In this document: in pieces, positions 43,644 to 54,005 of the stretch
How the letters are laid out: each line of letters begins with the position of its first letter
How positions within the stretch are numbered: the stretch's first letter is position 1
Source: Delftia tsuruhatensis
GTDB taxonomy: Bacteria > Pseudomonadota > Gammaproteobacteria > Burkholderiales > Burkholderiaceae_C
Direction of reading: 5' to 3'
Length of the DNA stretch: 64,000 nucleotides
Assembly: GCF_903815225.1 (NCBI RefSeq)
Contig: NZ_LR813084.1
Span: forward strand, 4,674,001-4,738,000
The notes under the pieces: model-generated
What the model was told of the DNA's origin: nothing
The model's input: only the letters and a program-made list of their open reading frames with translations
Database searches by the model: none
Made by a program: the position numbers and the translations under genes

Positions 43644-43711
43644 TGGATGTTGGTGCCAGCCCGTGCCATGCCAAGGTCCGTTCCGATAAATCAGCGAGGA
43701 GACAAATCCCC

Positions 43712-45199
43712 ATGCATTCTTCCGTTCATCCCGTCGATGAGGTGCTGCCCGCGGGCAAGCTCACGGCGCTGGGCCTGCAGCACGTTCTCGTGATGTATGC
43801 GGGCGCCGTGGCCGTGCCCCTGATCGTCGGCCGCGCGCTCAACCTGCCGCCCGAGCAGGTGGCCCACCTGATCTCGGCCGACCTGTTTTGCTGTGGCCTG
43901 ATCACGCTGATCCAGGCCATGGGCGCCACCCAGTGGTTCGGCATCAAGCTGCCCGTGATGATGGGCGTGACCTTCGCCAGCGTGGCGCCCATGGTGTCCA
44001 TGGCGCAGACCACGGGCGGCTCGGCGGGGGCCGGGCTGATCTTCGGCTCGGTCATCGGGGCGGGGGTGGTCTCCATCCTCATCGCCCCGCTGATCAGCCG
44101 CATGCTGCGCTTTTTCCCGCCTGTGGTGACCGGCACCATCATCGCCGTCATCGGCATCAGCCTGATGCGCGTGGGCGTGAACTGGATCTTCGGCAACCCC
44201 GTGGGCCCGACCGCGCCCAGCGTGCCCAACCCCGAGCACCTGAAGTGGCTGGCCGACGCCCAGGCCACGGCCGGCGCGCCGGGCTCCTCGCTGCCGCCCG
44301 TGCCCAAGGGCTTCGCGGTCGTGCCCACCATCCCCAACCCCAAGTACGCGGACCTGACCGGCGTGGGCATCTCGGCCGTCGTGCTGCTGTCCATCCTGCT
44401 GATCGCGCGCTTCGCCAAGGGCTTCCTGGCCAACGTCTCGGTGCTGATGGGCATCCTGATCGGCGGCGTGCTGTCCGTGGCCATGGGCCTGATGGACTTC
44501 AGCAAGGTCGCCAAGGCCGAGTGGTTCACCCTGGTGCTGCCCTTCGAGATCGCCACCCCCGTGTTCGACCCCATCCTCATCCTCACCATGAGCCTGGTGA
44601 TGGTGGTGGTGATGATCGAGTCCACCGGCATGTTCCTGGCACTGGGCGACATGACCAACCGCGAGATCAGCCAGGACGAACTGACGCGCGGCCTGCGCAC
44701 CGACGGCCTGGGCACGCTGATCGGCGGAATCTTCAACACCTTCCCCTACACCAGCTTCTCGCAGAACGTGGGCCTGGTCGCCGTCACCGGCGTCAAGAGC
44801 CGCTGGGTCTGCGTGGCCGGCGGCGTGATCCTGATCATCCTGGGCGTGCTGCCCAAGATGGGCGCCCTGGTCGAATCCCTGCCCACCGTGGTGCTGGGCG
44901 GCGCGGGCCTGGTGATGTTCGGCATGGTGGCCGCCACCGGCATCCGCATCCTGAGCAACGTGGATTTCCAGACCAATCGCAACAACGCCATGATCGTCGC
45001 CGTCTCCATCGGCGTGGGCATGATTCCCCTGGTCGCCCCGAATTTCCGCCAATGGATGCCCCACAGCATTCATCCACTGATCGAATCCGGTATCCTGCTG
45101 GCCTCGATTACCGCCGTGGCACTGAACGTTTTCTTCAACGGAGCCAGCAGCGACACCTCTGCTGCCGTCCGGGCCGCGCGCCAGGCCGACGCCCACTGA
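43712..45199 (+). CDS. NCS2-family purine (xanthine/urate) permease
   Basis: A 495-residue polytopic protein with NCS2 signatures: LGLQHVLVMYAG in the first helix, the substrate-site stretch VMIESTGMFLALGDM, and TFPYTSFSQNVGLVAVTGVK. Members import xanthine, urate or uracil with protons; context favours xanthine or urate. ATG 43712 has GAGGAG upstream; the longer frame is rejected. Upstream lie NtrC-type, sigma-54 and TGTATACA sites, indicating control by nitrogen and by pathway intermediate. Confidence 0.92.
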   Translation: MHSSVHPVDEVLPAGKLTALGLQHVLVMYAGAVAVPLIVGRALNLPPEQVAHLISADLFCCGLITLIQAMGATQWFGIKLPVMMGVTFASVAPMVSMAQTTGGSAGAGLIFGSVIGAGVVSILIAPLISRMLRFFPPVVTGTIIAVIGISLMRVGVNWIFGNPVGPTAPSVPNPEHLKWLADAQATAGAPGSSLPPVPKGFAVVPTIPNPKYADLTGVGISAVVLLSILLIARFAKGFLANVSVLMGILIGGVLSVAMGLMDFSKVAKAEWFTLVLPFEIATPVFDPILILTMSLVMVVVMIESTGMFLALGDMTNREISQDELTRGLRTDGLGTLIGGIFNTFPYTSFSQNVGLVAVTGVKSRWVCVAGGVILIILGVLPKMGALVESLPTVVLGGAGLVMFGMVAATGIRILSNVDFQTNRNNAMIVAVSIGVGMIPLVAPNFRQWMPHSIHPLIESGILLASITAVALNVFFNGASSDTSAAVRAARQADAH

Positions 45200-45384
45200 T
45201 GAGACAGTGCCCGCCCTGGCGGGCACGCCCAGCAACCGCCCGGCCTACCCGCCGTGCAGTCCGCCCCCTGCCATCCATCGGTGCCAGGGGGCTTGTTGTC
45301 GAAATCCCTGAGGCAAAACTGTCCTGACCCTCATAGGCTGTAGCTATCCGGTAAGCTCCGAGAGCATTTGCAGAGAATTCCTGT

Positions 45385-47682
<2,298 letters not shown>

Positions 47683-47749
47683 TCCGCGCCAAAGGCAAGG
47701 CAGCCTCCACGGGCGCCTTGCCGAGCGCCGCTACCCCGCCAAGGCCGGC

Positions 47750-47755
47750 TAGAAT
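47750..47755 (+). promoter_or_regulatory. -10 box of the tRNA-Ser gene
   Basis: TAGAAT lies 10 bp before the mature tRNA start and is identical to the -10 box of the ncRNA at 4294. No good -35 box is seen at the right spacing. Confidence 0.5.
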
Positions 47756-47765
47756 ACGCAGCTTC

Positions 47766-47853
47766 GGAGACTTGGGTGAGCGGTTTAAACCAGCAGTCTT
47801 GAAAACTGCCGACGGGCAACCGTCCGTGAGTTCGAATCTCACAGTCTCCGCCA
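47766..47853 (+). tRNA. tRNA-Ser (anticodon TGA)
   Basis: Acceptor GGAGACT pairs with AGTCTCC. The anticodon stem GCAGT/ACTGC holds loop CTTGAAA with anticodon TGA, and there is a long class II variable arm (GACGGGCAACCGTC). The T-arm loop is TTCGAAT and CCA is encoded at 47851-47853. Length is 88 nt. It reads UCA (and UCN by wobble) serine codons. Confidence 0.95.
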
Positions 47854-47872
47854 GATTCGGGAAATCAGAAGC

Positions 47873-47899
47873 AAAGCGCCTTTCGGGGCGCTTTTTTCT
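47873..47899 (+). terminator. Terminator of tRNA-Ser
   Basis: AAAGCGCC-TTTCG-GGGCGCTT is followed by TTTTC, 20 bp after the tRNA. Confidence 0.85.
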
Positions 47900-47972
47900 T
47901 GCCCGTCCTCTGCGCAGCGAGGCACTTCTGCATCCTGGCGCCCCTTCACAGATCGATTGCCGCCTCCACATT

Positions 47973-47992
47973 ATCTTCACACAATCTTTACA
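47973..47992. promoter_or_regulatory. 11-bp-period direct repeat upstream of the GT39 gene
   Basis: ATCTTCACA (47973-47981) and ATCTTTACA (47984-47992) repeat with an 11-bp period in an AT-rich island, a pattern typical of OmpR-family (PmrA/QseB/PhoP-like) response-regulator sites. The gene start is 145 bp downstream. Confidence 0.45.
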
Positions 47993-48136
47993 TCGCATTA
48001 ACTGACCAGACATAAGCTGCCCTGCTTGCACCGCTTGCGTAAGCCAAGAGTCCATAGCCAACGCCAAAGCACCTGTCCGAACGCCTCCCCGGGGATCCCC
48101 CGTGCCAGTGCCACCTCCTAGCTGCCGGCATTTCCT

Positions 48137-49675
48137 ATGACACACTCCGTCCCCCCTCACGCGGCAGGTGCCGTCACGCCAGGCGCCCCGCTGACCCTGA
48201 CACCGCGCGCGTTTTCGCCCGGACTCATAGTCGCCCTTGGCCTGCTGGTCTTTTCCCTGGCATGGCTGCTGCAGATCGACAGCTCCAGCCTCACCGCCCC
48301 CAAGGACAACCTCGAACAGCTGACCTGGGTGCATAGCCTGGAATGGGGCTACTACAAGCACCCGCCCCTGCCGACCTGGATGTTCTCGGTGCCGGTCAGC
48401 CTGCTGGGCCTGTCCGCGCGCACCAGCTATGTGACCGGAGCCCTGTTCACGCTGGCAGGGCTGTTCGTCTTCTGGAAGCTGCTCCAGGAGCTGCGCGGCA
48501 GTCGCCATGCCACCCTGGCCCTGCTGGCCGCCATGTGCGTCACCTACTACAACGAGCGGCTTCACTTCTTCAACCATGAAGTCGTGCTGATGCCCTTCTT
48601 CGTGGCCAGTGCCCTGCTCACCTGGCGCGCCGTGGGCCGCGGGCAACTGCGCTGGTGGGCCGTCCTGGGTTGCTGCCTGGGCCTGGGCGCACTGGCCAAG
48701 TACCAGATGATCCTGGCCGCCGTGGCCGTGTTCCTCTTCTGGCTGGCCTCGGGAGCCTGGCGCGAGCGGGTGCATCGCATCGGCCTGGCACTGGCTGCGG
48801 CCCTCTCGCTGGCCATCATCTCACCTCACCTGTACTGGCTGTTCCTCAACGACTTCGGCCCGATCCGCTATGCCACCGAGTCCTCGCTGGGCGCCAGCCT
48901 GGGCGCCGGCGCACGATGGCTCAATACCTTGCACTGGCTGGCCGACCAGTTGCTCAATCGTGCCCTGCTTGCCTGGGTGCTGCTGGGGCTGGCCATGGCC
49001 TTGCACCGCAAGTCCGCGGTCCATCCGCAGGAGACGGCGTTGCAGCTCCAACCTGCTCCGGCATCACGGGCCCTGATCCTGTGCTTCGGGCTCACGCCTA
49101 TCGTGCTGACCTGCGCCATCGGCCTCTTCGCGGGCTCGTCATTGCAGTTGCATTGGGGAACGCCGTTTCTGCTGCTGGCCATTGCCGCGGCCATGGAGCT
49201 GGGCGGCGCCAGGCTGCGGCTGGCGCTGTCGCGCGTCTCGGTCGGCACCGCCGTCAAGTGCTTCGTGGCCCTCCAGCTGCTGCTGCTCGTCGTGGCCCAG
49301 ATGACATCGGCGCGCAGTGAACTGCGGCTCAACAGCCGGCATTGGCGCAACTTCGATTCGCCGGCCCTGAGCCGGGCGCTCGCAGAGCCGGCGCGCCAGG
49401 CGCTGGGCGGCGATATCCGCGTGATCTCCGGCCCCACCGCCGAGGCCAAGGCCCTGGCCCTGAAACTTCGCGAGCGCCCCCTGGTGCTGATCGACGACCG
49501 CCTGGACATCAGCCCCTGGGTGTCCCAGCACATGGTGGATACCTGCGGCGTGCTGCATCTTCGTCTGTCCGATGTGCCGCTGCATGGCCACCAGCCGGTG
49601 GGCGACGGCTTTCCCCGGCTGTACTGGCGGGTGAGCCCGGCGGTGGAAGATGCGGGCGACTGCCCGCAGGCCTGA
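48137..49675 (+). CDS. GT39/ArnT-like membrane glycosyltransferase
   Basis: A 512-residue polytopic protein of the PMT_2 family. The catalytic first periplasmic loop is recognisable as LEWGYYKHPPLPTW; the usual DE pair reads DN-LE here (APKDNLEQLTW). It probably transfers a sugar from an undecaprenyl or dolichyl-type carrier to lipid A or another envelope acceptor. An upstream direct repeat suggests two-component control, as for lipid A-modifying ArnT enzymes, but the donor cannot be read from sequence. Confidence 0.85.
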   Translation: MTHSVPPHAAGAVTPGAPLTLTPRAFSPGLIVALGLLVFSLAWLLQIDSSSLTAPKDNLEQLTWVHSLEWGYYKHPPLPTWMFSVPVSLLGLSARTSYVTGALFTLAGLFVFWKLLQELRGSRHATLALLAAMCVTYYNERLHFFNHEVVLMPFFVASALLTWRAVGRGQLRWWAVLGCCLGLGALAKYQMILAAVAVFLFWLASGAWRERVHRIGLALAAALSLAIISPHLYWLFLNDFGPIRYATESSLGASLGAGARWLNTLHWLADQLLNRALLAWVLLGLAMALHRKSAVHPQETALQLQPAPASRALILCFGLTPIVLTCAIGLFAGSSLQLHWGTPFLLLAIAAAMELGGARLRLALSRVSVGTAVKCFVALQLLLLVVAQMTSARSELRLNSRHWRNFDSPALSRALAEPARQALGGDIRVISGPTAEAKALALKLRERPLVLIDDRLDISPWVSQHMVDTCGVLHLRLSDVPLHGHQPVGDGFPRLYWRVSPAVEDAGDCPQA

Positions 49676-49689
49676 CGCAGGCGCGGCCC

Positions 49690-50340
49690 TCAAGGCGCGC
49701 GCAGATAGCCCATCAACACCTGCACGATGGCGGCCTCCATGGCCGCAGGCGCGAACATGGCCGGCGGGTCGATGGTGGCCGCGTGCACCAGTGACTCCAT
49801 GGTCTGGAGCACCATCCATGTGGCCAGATCGAGATCGCGGGGGGCAATGTCGTCGCGATGCTGCTCCAGCAACTGCCGCACCTGGCGGAAGATCCCGCCG
49901 TCAGCCGCACTCTGCTCGCGCGGCGCGTCGAAGAAGGGGAATTCAATTTCCAGCACCCGATGCAGGTCGGGCTCGACCCGATGGGCCGCCAGCAAGGCGC
50001 GGACCATGGCCTGCACATGGCCGTGCAGGCCCTGCGGCCGCTCTGCCGCGAGCACGGCCGCAATGGCCGCGTACATCTGGGCCGCGTGGCGCTCGTGCAG
50101 GGCCGTGATCAGCGAGTCCTTGTTCGGAAAGTACTGGTAGAGCGATCCCACACTGACGCCCGCGCGCTCGGCCACGAGGTTGGTGTTGGTGGCGGCGTAG
50201 CCGCGCTCGGCCAGAACGCGAGCCGCGGCTTCCAGAATGGCCTCGACCGTGGCCAGGGAACGCGCCTGGCGCGGCTGTTTGCGGGGCTGTGGCGGCCTGC
50301 GTCCGGCCGGCTGGGAATGCGAGTTTTCAATGTGAGCCAT
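49690..50340 (-). CDS. TetR-family regulator divergent from an MFS transporter
   Basis: A 216-residue TetR protein with helix-turn-helix NLVAERAGVSVGSLYQYFPN and a C-terminal TetR_C-like domain. Its start codon lies in a palindrome, and inverted 9-bp repeats flank the divergent region, so autoregulation and control of the MFS gene are likely. Confidence 0.88.
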   Translation of the reverse strand: MAHIENSHSQPAGRRPPQPRKQPRQARSLATVEAILEAAARVLAERGYAATNTNLVAERAGVSVGSLYQYFPNKDSLITALHERHAAQMYAAIAAVLAAERPQGLHGHVQAMVRALLAAHRVEPDLHRVLEIEFPFFDAPREQSAADGGIFRQVRQLLEQHRDDIAPRDLDLATWMVLQTMESLVHAATIDPPAMFAPAAMEAAIVQVLMGYLRAP

Positions 50341-50385
50341 GGCTCATATTCTCATGGACATGTGAACTGAGTTTTTACTCGCATT
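50316..50385. promoter_or_regulatory. Nested palindromes between tetR and MFS genes
   Basis: AATGCGAGT (50316-50324) and ACTCGCATT (50377-50385) are perfect 9-bp inverted repeats. Between them TGAGCCATGGCTCA (50333-50346) is a 14-bp palindrome covering the tetR start codon. They are likely operators for both divergent genes. Confidence 0.6.
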
Positions 50386-50400
50386 TGAAAGGTGATGCAC

Positions 50401-51609
50401 ATGTCTTCCAAGATTTCGCATTCCGCGGCCGGTGCGCCGCCGGTGAATGCACTCGCGCGGCTGCTGCCGCTGACGCTGGCGGTCTTCGTCGGCTTCCTGT
50501 GCATAGGCATGCCCATGCCCGTGCTGCCGTTGCACCTGAGCCAGACCCTGGGGCTGGGTACGCTGGGCGTGGGCCTGGTCATGGGCAGCCAGTTCGCCGC
50601 CGCCTTGCTGTCGCGGGCCTGGGCCGGTGCGCTGGCCGACACGCGAGGCGCCAGGCAGGCCGTCGTCCAGGGCATGGCGCTGGCCGCGGCCTCGGGCCTG
50701 GCCTATCTGGTGTCCCGTGCCTTTGAAAACGGCCAGACCGCCGTCTGGGTCCTGGCGGCCGGGCGCATCCTGCTGGGCTGCGCCGAGAGCCTGATCGTCA
50801 CCGGCGCCCTGAGCTGGGGCGTGGGCATGGTCGGTCCGCAAAATGCCGGCAAGGTGATGGCCTGGGTGGGCATCGCCATGTACGGCGCCTATGCGGCGGG
50901 CGCGCCGGCCGGCGTCGCCGTCCAGGCGGCCTGGGGTTTTTCCGGCATTGCCGTGGCCACCGTGGTGCTGCCCATCGTGGCCCTGGCCATGGTGGTGGGC
51001 CTGCGGGCCACGCCGATCGCCGCCCAGCGCCGCACGCCCTTCTACAAGGTGCTGGGCACGGTCTGGCTGCCCGGCCTGGGGCTGGCGCTGTCCAGCGTGG
51101 GCTTCGGCGTGATCACGACCTTCGCGGCGCTGCTGTTCGCCGCACGGGGATGGGGCGCCGCATCGCTGGCCTTCACGGCCTTCGGCGTGGCCTTCATCGG
51201 CGCGCGCCTGTTCTTCGGCCATCTTCCCGACAAGCTGGGCGGCGTGCGGGTGGCCTTGGCCGCCATCCCGATGGAGGCAGCGGGGCTGCTGCTGATCTGG
51301 GGCGCGGGCGATGCGGCCTGGGCCTGTCTGGGCGCCGCACTGACGGGCTTTGGCTACTCGCTGGCCTTCCCTGCCTTCGGCGTGGAGGCCGTGCGCCGCG
51401 CGCCACCCCAGGCCCGGGGCGCCGCCATGGGCGCCTACGTGGCCTTCCTCGACCTGGCAATGGGCGTGACGGCGCCCGCCGCAGGCCTGCTGGCGGGCGC
51501 CACCGGCGTGGGCCATGTGTATCTTGCGGCGGCCCTGGCCGTGGCCCTGGCTGCCACCGTGGCCTTGCTGCTGCGCTGGCCCCCTCCCCGGGGGACGAGC
51601 CATGCATGA
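50401..51609 (+). CDS. MFS efflux transporter (arabinose-polymyxin/EntS-like class)
   Basis: A 402-residue 12-helix major facilitator, with GSQFAAALLSRAWAGALADT after helix 2 (motif A). ATG 50401 is preceded by AAAGGTG; an in-frame GTG-ATG nine bases earlier is possible. It is regulated by the divergent TetR protein. Its stop overlaps the start of a siderophore-interacting-protein fragment, hinting at siderophore or metal-complex traffic, though drug efflux is equally possible. Confidence 0.85.
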   Translation: MSSKISHSAAGAPPVNALARLLPLTLAVFVGFLCIGMPMPVLPLHLSQTLGLGTLGVGLVMGSQFAAALLSRAWAGALADTRGARQAVVQGMALAAASGLAYLVSRAFENGQTAVWVLAAGRILLGCAESLIVTGALSWGVGMVGPQNAGKVMAWVGIAMYGAYAAGAPAGVAVQAAWGFSGIAVATVVLPIVALAMVVGLRATPIAAQRRTPFYKVLGTVWLPGLGLALSSVGFGVITTFAALLFAARGWGAASLAFTAFGVAFIGARLFFGHLPDKLGGVRVALAAIPMEAAGLLLIWGAGDAAWACLGAALTGFGYSLAFPAFGVEAVRRAPPQARGAAMGAYVAFLDLAMGVTAPAAGLLAGATGVGHVYLAAALAVALAATVALLLRWPPPRGTSHA

Positions 51610-51956
51610 GCCCACACTTCCTGCTGCCGGCACACAGCGTGGCCAGCCTTCCTGCCTCGGCCCGGGTCAAGGCCTATGTGGAGATTGCCGATGACGCCGA
51701 ATGCCAACCCCTGGAAACGGCCGCCGCCTGGCGTACCGAATGGATCACGGCCGCGCCGGGCGAGCCCGGCCGGCGTCTGTGCCAGCGATTGCTGTACCGG
51801 CCCCTGCCGCCGGGCAGCGGCTATCTGTGGATGGCCGGCGAATCCAGCGCCATGCGTGAACTGAAGCTGCATTTTCTGGAGCGCGGCATCGAGCGCTCCC
51901 AACTGGCCACCAAAGGCTACTGGAAGCGCGGCGAGTCCGATCACCGGGATCGCTAG
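51606..51956 (+). CDS. Stand-alone siderophore-interacting-protein C-terminal domain
   Basis: A 116-residue protein starting in the ATGA overlap with the MFS stop. ARVKAYVEIADDAECQPLE, GYLWMAGESSAMRELKLHF and KGYWKRGESDHRD match the C-terminal NAD(P)H-binding half of SIP ferric-siderophore reductases. The N-terminal FAD-binding half is missing, both here and in other frames upstream. It is either a remnant of a deleted SIP gene or a deliberately split domain kept in frame by translational coupling. Confidence 0.7.
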   Translation: MSPHFLLPAHSVASLPASARVKAYVEIADDAECQPLETAAAWRTEWITAAPGEPGRRLCQRLLYRPLPPGSGYLWMAGESSAMRELKLHFLERGIERSQLATKGYWKRGESDHRDR

Positions 51957-52100
51957 AGAAGCCGGAACCGCGCCCGGTTGCAGATGGAACACCTGGTTTG
52001 CATGCGATTTACCGGGCATTTACCCAAGCACGGCACAGTGGCCGCTTCAAGCGCCCTGCCGGCACACCATGGCGATGCGCACCAGACAAGGACCGGACCG

Positions 52101-52490
52101 ATGAACAGCCTGCGGATCAGCGCCACCGTCTTCACCGAAGCCCGTTTCTGGAGCCTGGTGGTCTTCTCCGTCGTGCTGCCCTGCGCGATCTACGCCGCCC
52201 TGCTGGCCAAGCGCAGCATCTCGCGCACCACGGTGCTGCTCTTCGGCCTGGCCCTGGTGGCCATGGCGGGGGTGGATGTCTATCTGCTGCAAAGCCTGGC
52301 CTCGGCGGCCAGGCAGACGCCCTCGCTGTCCGACAACACCCTCTTCGTCTCGGAACTGTCCACGGCACTGTACCTGCTGCCGGCCATGATCGGTGGCATA
52401 GGCGTCAACATGACCTCGCATGTGCTGATCCAGCATCTGTTCGATGCGGAGCGCCGGTTCGAGAGCGCCCGCCAGAACGAGGAAATCTAG
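52101..52490 (+). CDS. Small membrane protein of unknown function
   Basis: A 129-residue protein starting MNSLRISATVF with AAGGAC upstream. Three hydrophobic segments are visible (about residues 17-35, 45-65 and 90-110). I do not recognise the family. It is flanked by the SIP fragment and the convergent L,D-transpeptidase gene. Confidence 0.6.
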   Translation: MNSLRISATVFTEARFWSLVVFSVVLPCAIYAALLAKRSISRTTVLLFGLALVAMAGVDVYLLQSLASAARQTPSLSDNTLFVSELSTALYLLPAMIGGIGVNMTSHVLIQHLFDAERRFESARQNEEI

Positions 52491-52523
52491 GGCACGACGC
52501 GGAATGGACCGTGCCCGTCACGG

Positions 52524-54005
52524 TCAGCCCATCACGTCCTCGGAGAAGATCTGCCAGCGCCCGCCGGTCTTGCGCCAGTACTGGCGCAACGGCAGGCTCT
52601 CCGCGAAGGACTTGCTGCTGGCCCGCAGGTTGACCACGCGGATCTCGCCCTTGTCGTCCTTCCAGGAGTAGATGGAAAGATCCTGCAGCGTCACTCCGGG
52701 GCGATTGAAATAGGCGCTCAACCGGTCCTGCGAAGCACGCGCGGTGGGCGACTGCAGGAAATCAGGCGCATAGACGGTGGCCAGCCTGCGCGGATCCGCG
52801 CCATTCCAGGCCGTCCTCCAGTCGTCGAGCACGCGCACGAAGGCATCGGCCGCACGCTGCTGGACCTGGGACTTGGGCGCCACCCACTGGAGTTTTTCAC
52901 GGATCAGCACCGGCGTCTGGCGGTCCACGGTCTGCATGAGCAGCGTGAGATCCGGGTTGGCCAGCACCAGACAGCCATCGCTGGCCTCGGGCGCGCGCGA
53001 GAACTGGTCGGGAGGGGAGCCATGCAGCCAGATGCCGCTGCCAGTGCGGCCCACGGCCTTGTCCCAGTCATTGGGAAAATTGACGGTGAGCGCGCCCTTG
53101 CCGTAGAACTCCGGCAGCCTGGGGCCGGGAATATGGCGGCCCACGAAATAGATGCCCAGGGGCGTGCGCTGGTCGCCTTCCTGCCATTTGTCCGTGCCCA
53201 GCTTGCCGACGGAGACATAGAAGTCGCCGACCAGCCTCAGGCCGCCCGCCTCATGGGCGAACAGGTACAGCCGTGACTTGCTGGCATCGACGGCCATAGC
53301 ATGCCGCACGGAGGTGCCCAGCATCAGGAATTCCGCCGGCACGGAGCCAGCGGGCGGTGCCGATGCATCGGCCTGCAGGCGGCGCTTGAGTTCGTGCTGC
53401 AGGTCCTGCAACTGGGCCTGGGTGGGACTGGCCGGGCCTTCCAGCCGCGTGACGCTGCCCACGGACAGGTTGTGCCTGACCAGCACGCCCTGCCCGCTGC
53501 CGGCCGAGGACACGGCCACGGGCATGCCTGCCAGCACCTCGCCAGCGCGGCCGGTCTTGAAGCGCAGCAGATCGGCATACACCAGCTGGGCCGCGCGGAA
53601 ATTGGGAACCTCGGCCGTGAGGTCGGCCGCGGCTTTCAGGGCGCCATCGAGATCACGCTGCTCCACCTGCCGGATGATGGCCAGCAGGCGGGCCTCCGCC
53701 TGGCTTTGCGGCGTCCCGGCCTTGGCATGGGCTGCCGCGGCACCCCCCCCGGCCGTGGCCGCCACCGTTGCCGCGGCAGGCCGGGCACCGGAGACCCGGG
53801 CCTTCGCGGCAGGGGCCTTGCCGGTGCCCGGCTTGGCGGCCGCCGGCTTGCTGGCTGCCGGCTTCGCCTTGGACCTGGCGGATTTGGCATGGGCGGCCGG
53901 CCCGATGGACAGTACGGCGATGAGCAGGGCCACCCCGGCCGCTCGTGCGTGCAGCCGCAGCAAGCCGGACGACGGCACCGTCAGGGGACCCGCTCTTTCA
54001 GGCAT
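52524..54005 (-). CDS. L,D-transpeptidase (YkuD) with SnoaL-like tail
   Basis: A 493-residue secreted protein. A signal peptide (cleavage near AAHAKS, residue 40) and a Lys/Ala/Pro-rich linker lead to a YkuD domain at about residues 235-370, with catalytic His328 (GIWLHGSPP) and Cys345 (SDGCLVL). A C-terminal NTF2/SnoaL-like domain (DDWRTAWNGADPRRL) follows. YkuD enzymes make 3-3 peptidoglycan crosslinks or attach proteins to peptidoglycan. Its start overlaps the stop of the TPR gene by one base. Confidence 0.88.
   Translation of the reverse strand: MPERAGPLTVPSSGLLRLHARAAGVALLIAVLSIGPAAHAKSARSKAKPAASKPAAAKPGTGKAPAAKARVSGARPAAATVAATAGGGAAAAHAKAGTPQSQAEARLLAIIRQVEQRDLDGALKAAADLTAEVPNFRAAQLVYADLLRFKTGRAGEVLAGMPVAVSSAGSGQGVLVRHNLSVGSVTRLEGPASPTQAQLQDLQHELKRRLQADASAPPAGSVPAEFLMLGTSVRHAMAVDASKSRLYLFAHEAGGLRLVGDFYVSVGKLGTDKWQEGDQRTPLGIYFVGRHIPGPRLPEFYGKGALTVNFPNDWDKAVGRTGSGIWLHGSPPDQFSRAPEASDGCLVLANPDLTLLMQTVDRQTPVLIREKLQWVAPKSQVQQRAADAFVRVLDDWRTAWNGADPRRLATVYAPDFLQSPTARASQDRLSAYFNRPGVTLQDLSIYSWKDDKGEIRVVNLRASSKSFAESLPLRQYWRKTGGRWQIFSEDVMG

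Noticed and set aside
47694..47722. GGCAAGGC/GCCTTGCC stem as the maeB terminator
   Set aside because: The stem is real but the loop is long and no T-run follows, so termination cannot be claimed.
47766..47853. tRNA-Ser as the attachment site of a genomic island
   Set aside because: No integrase and no duplicated tRNA 3' end in the following sequence; flanking genes look chromosomal.
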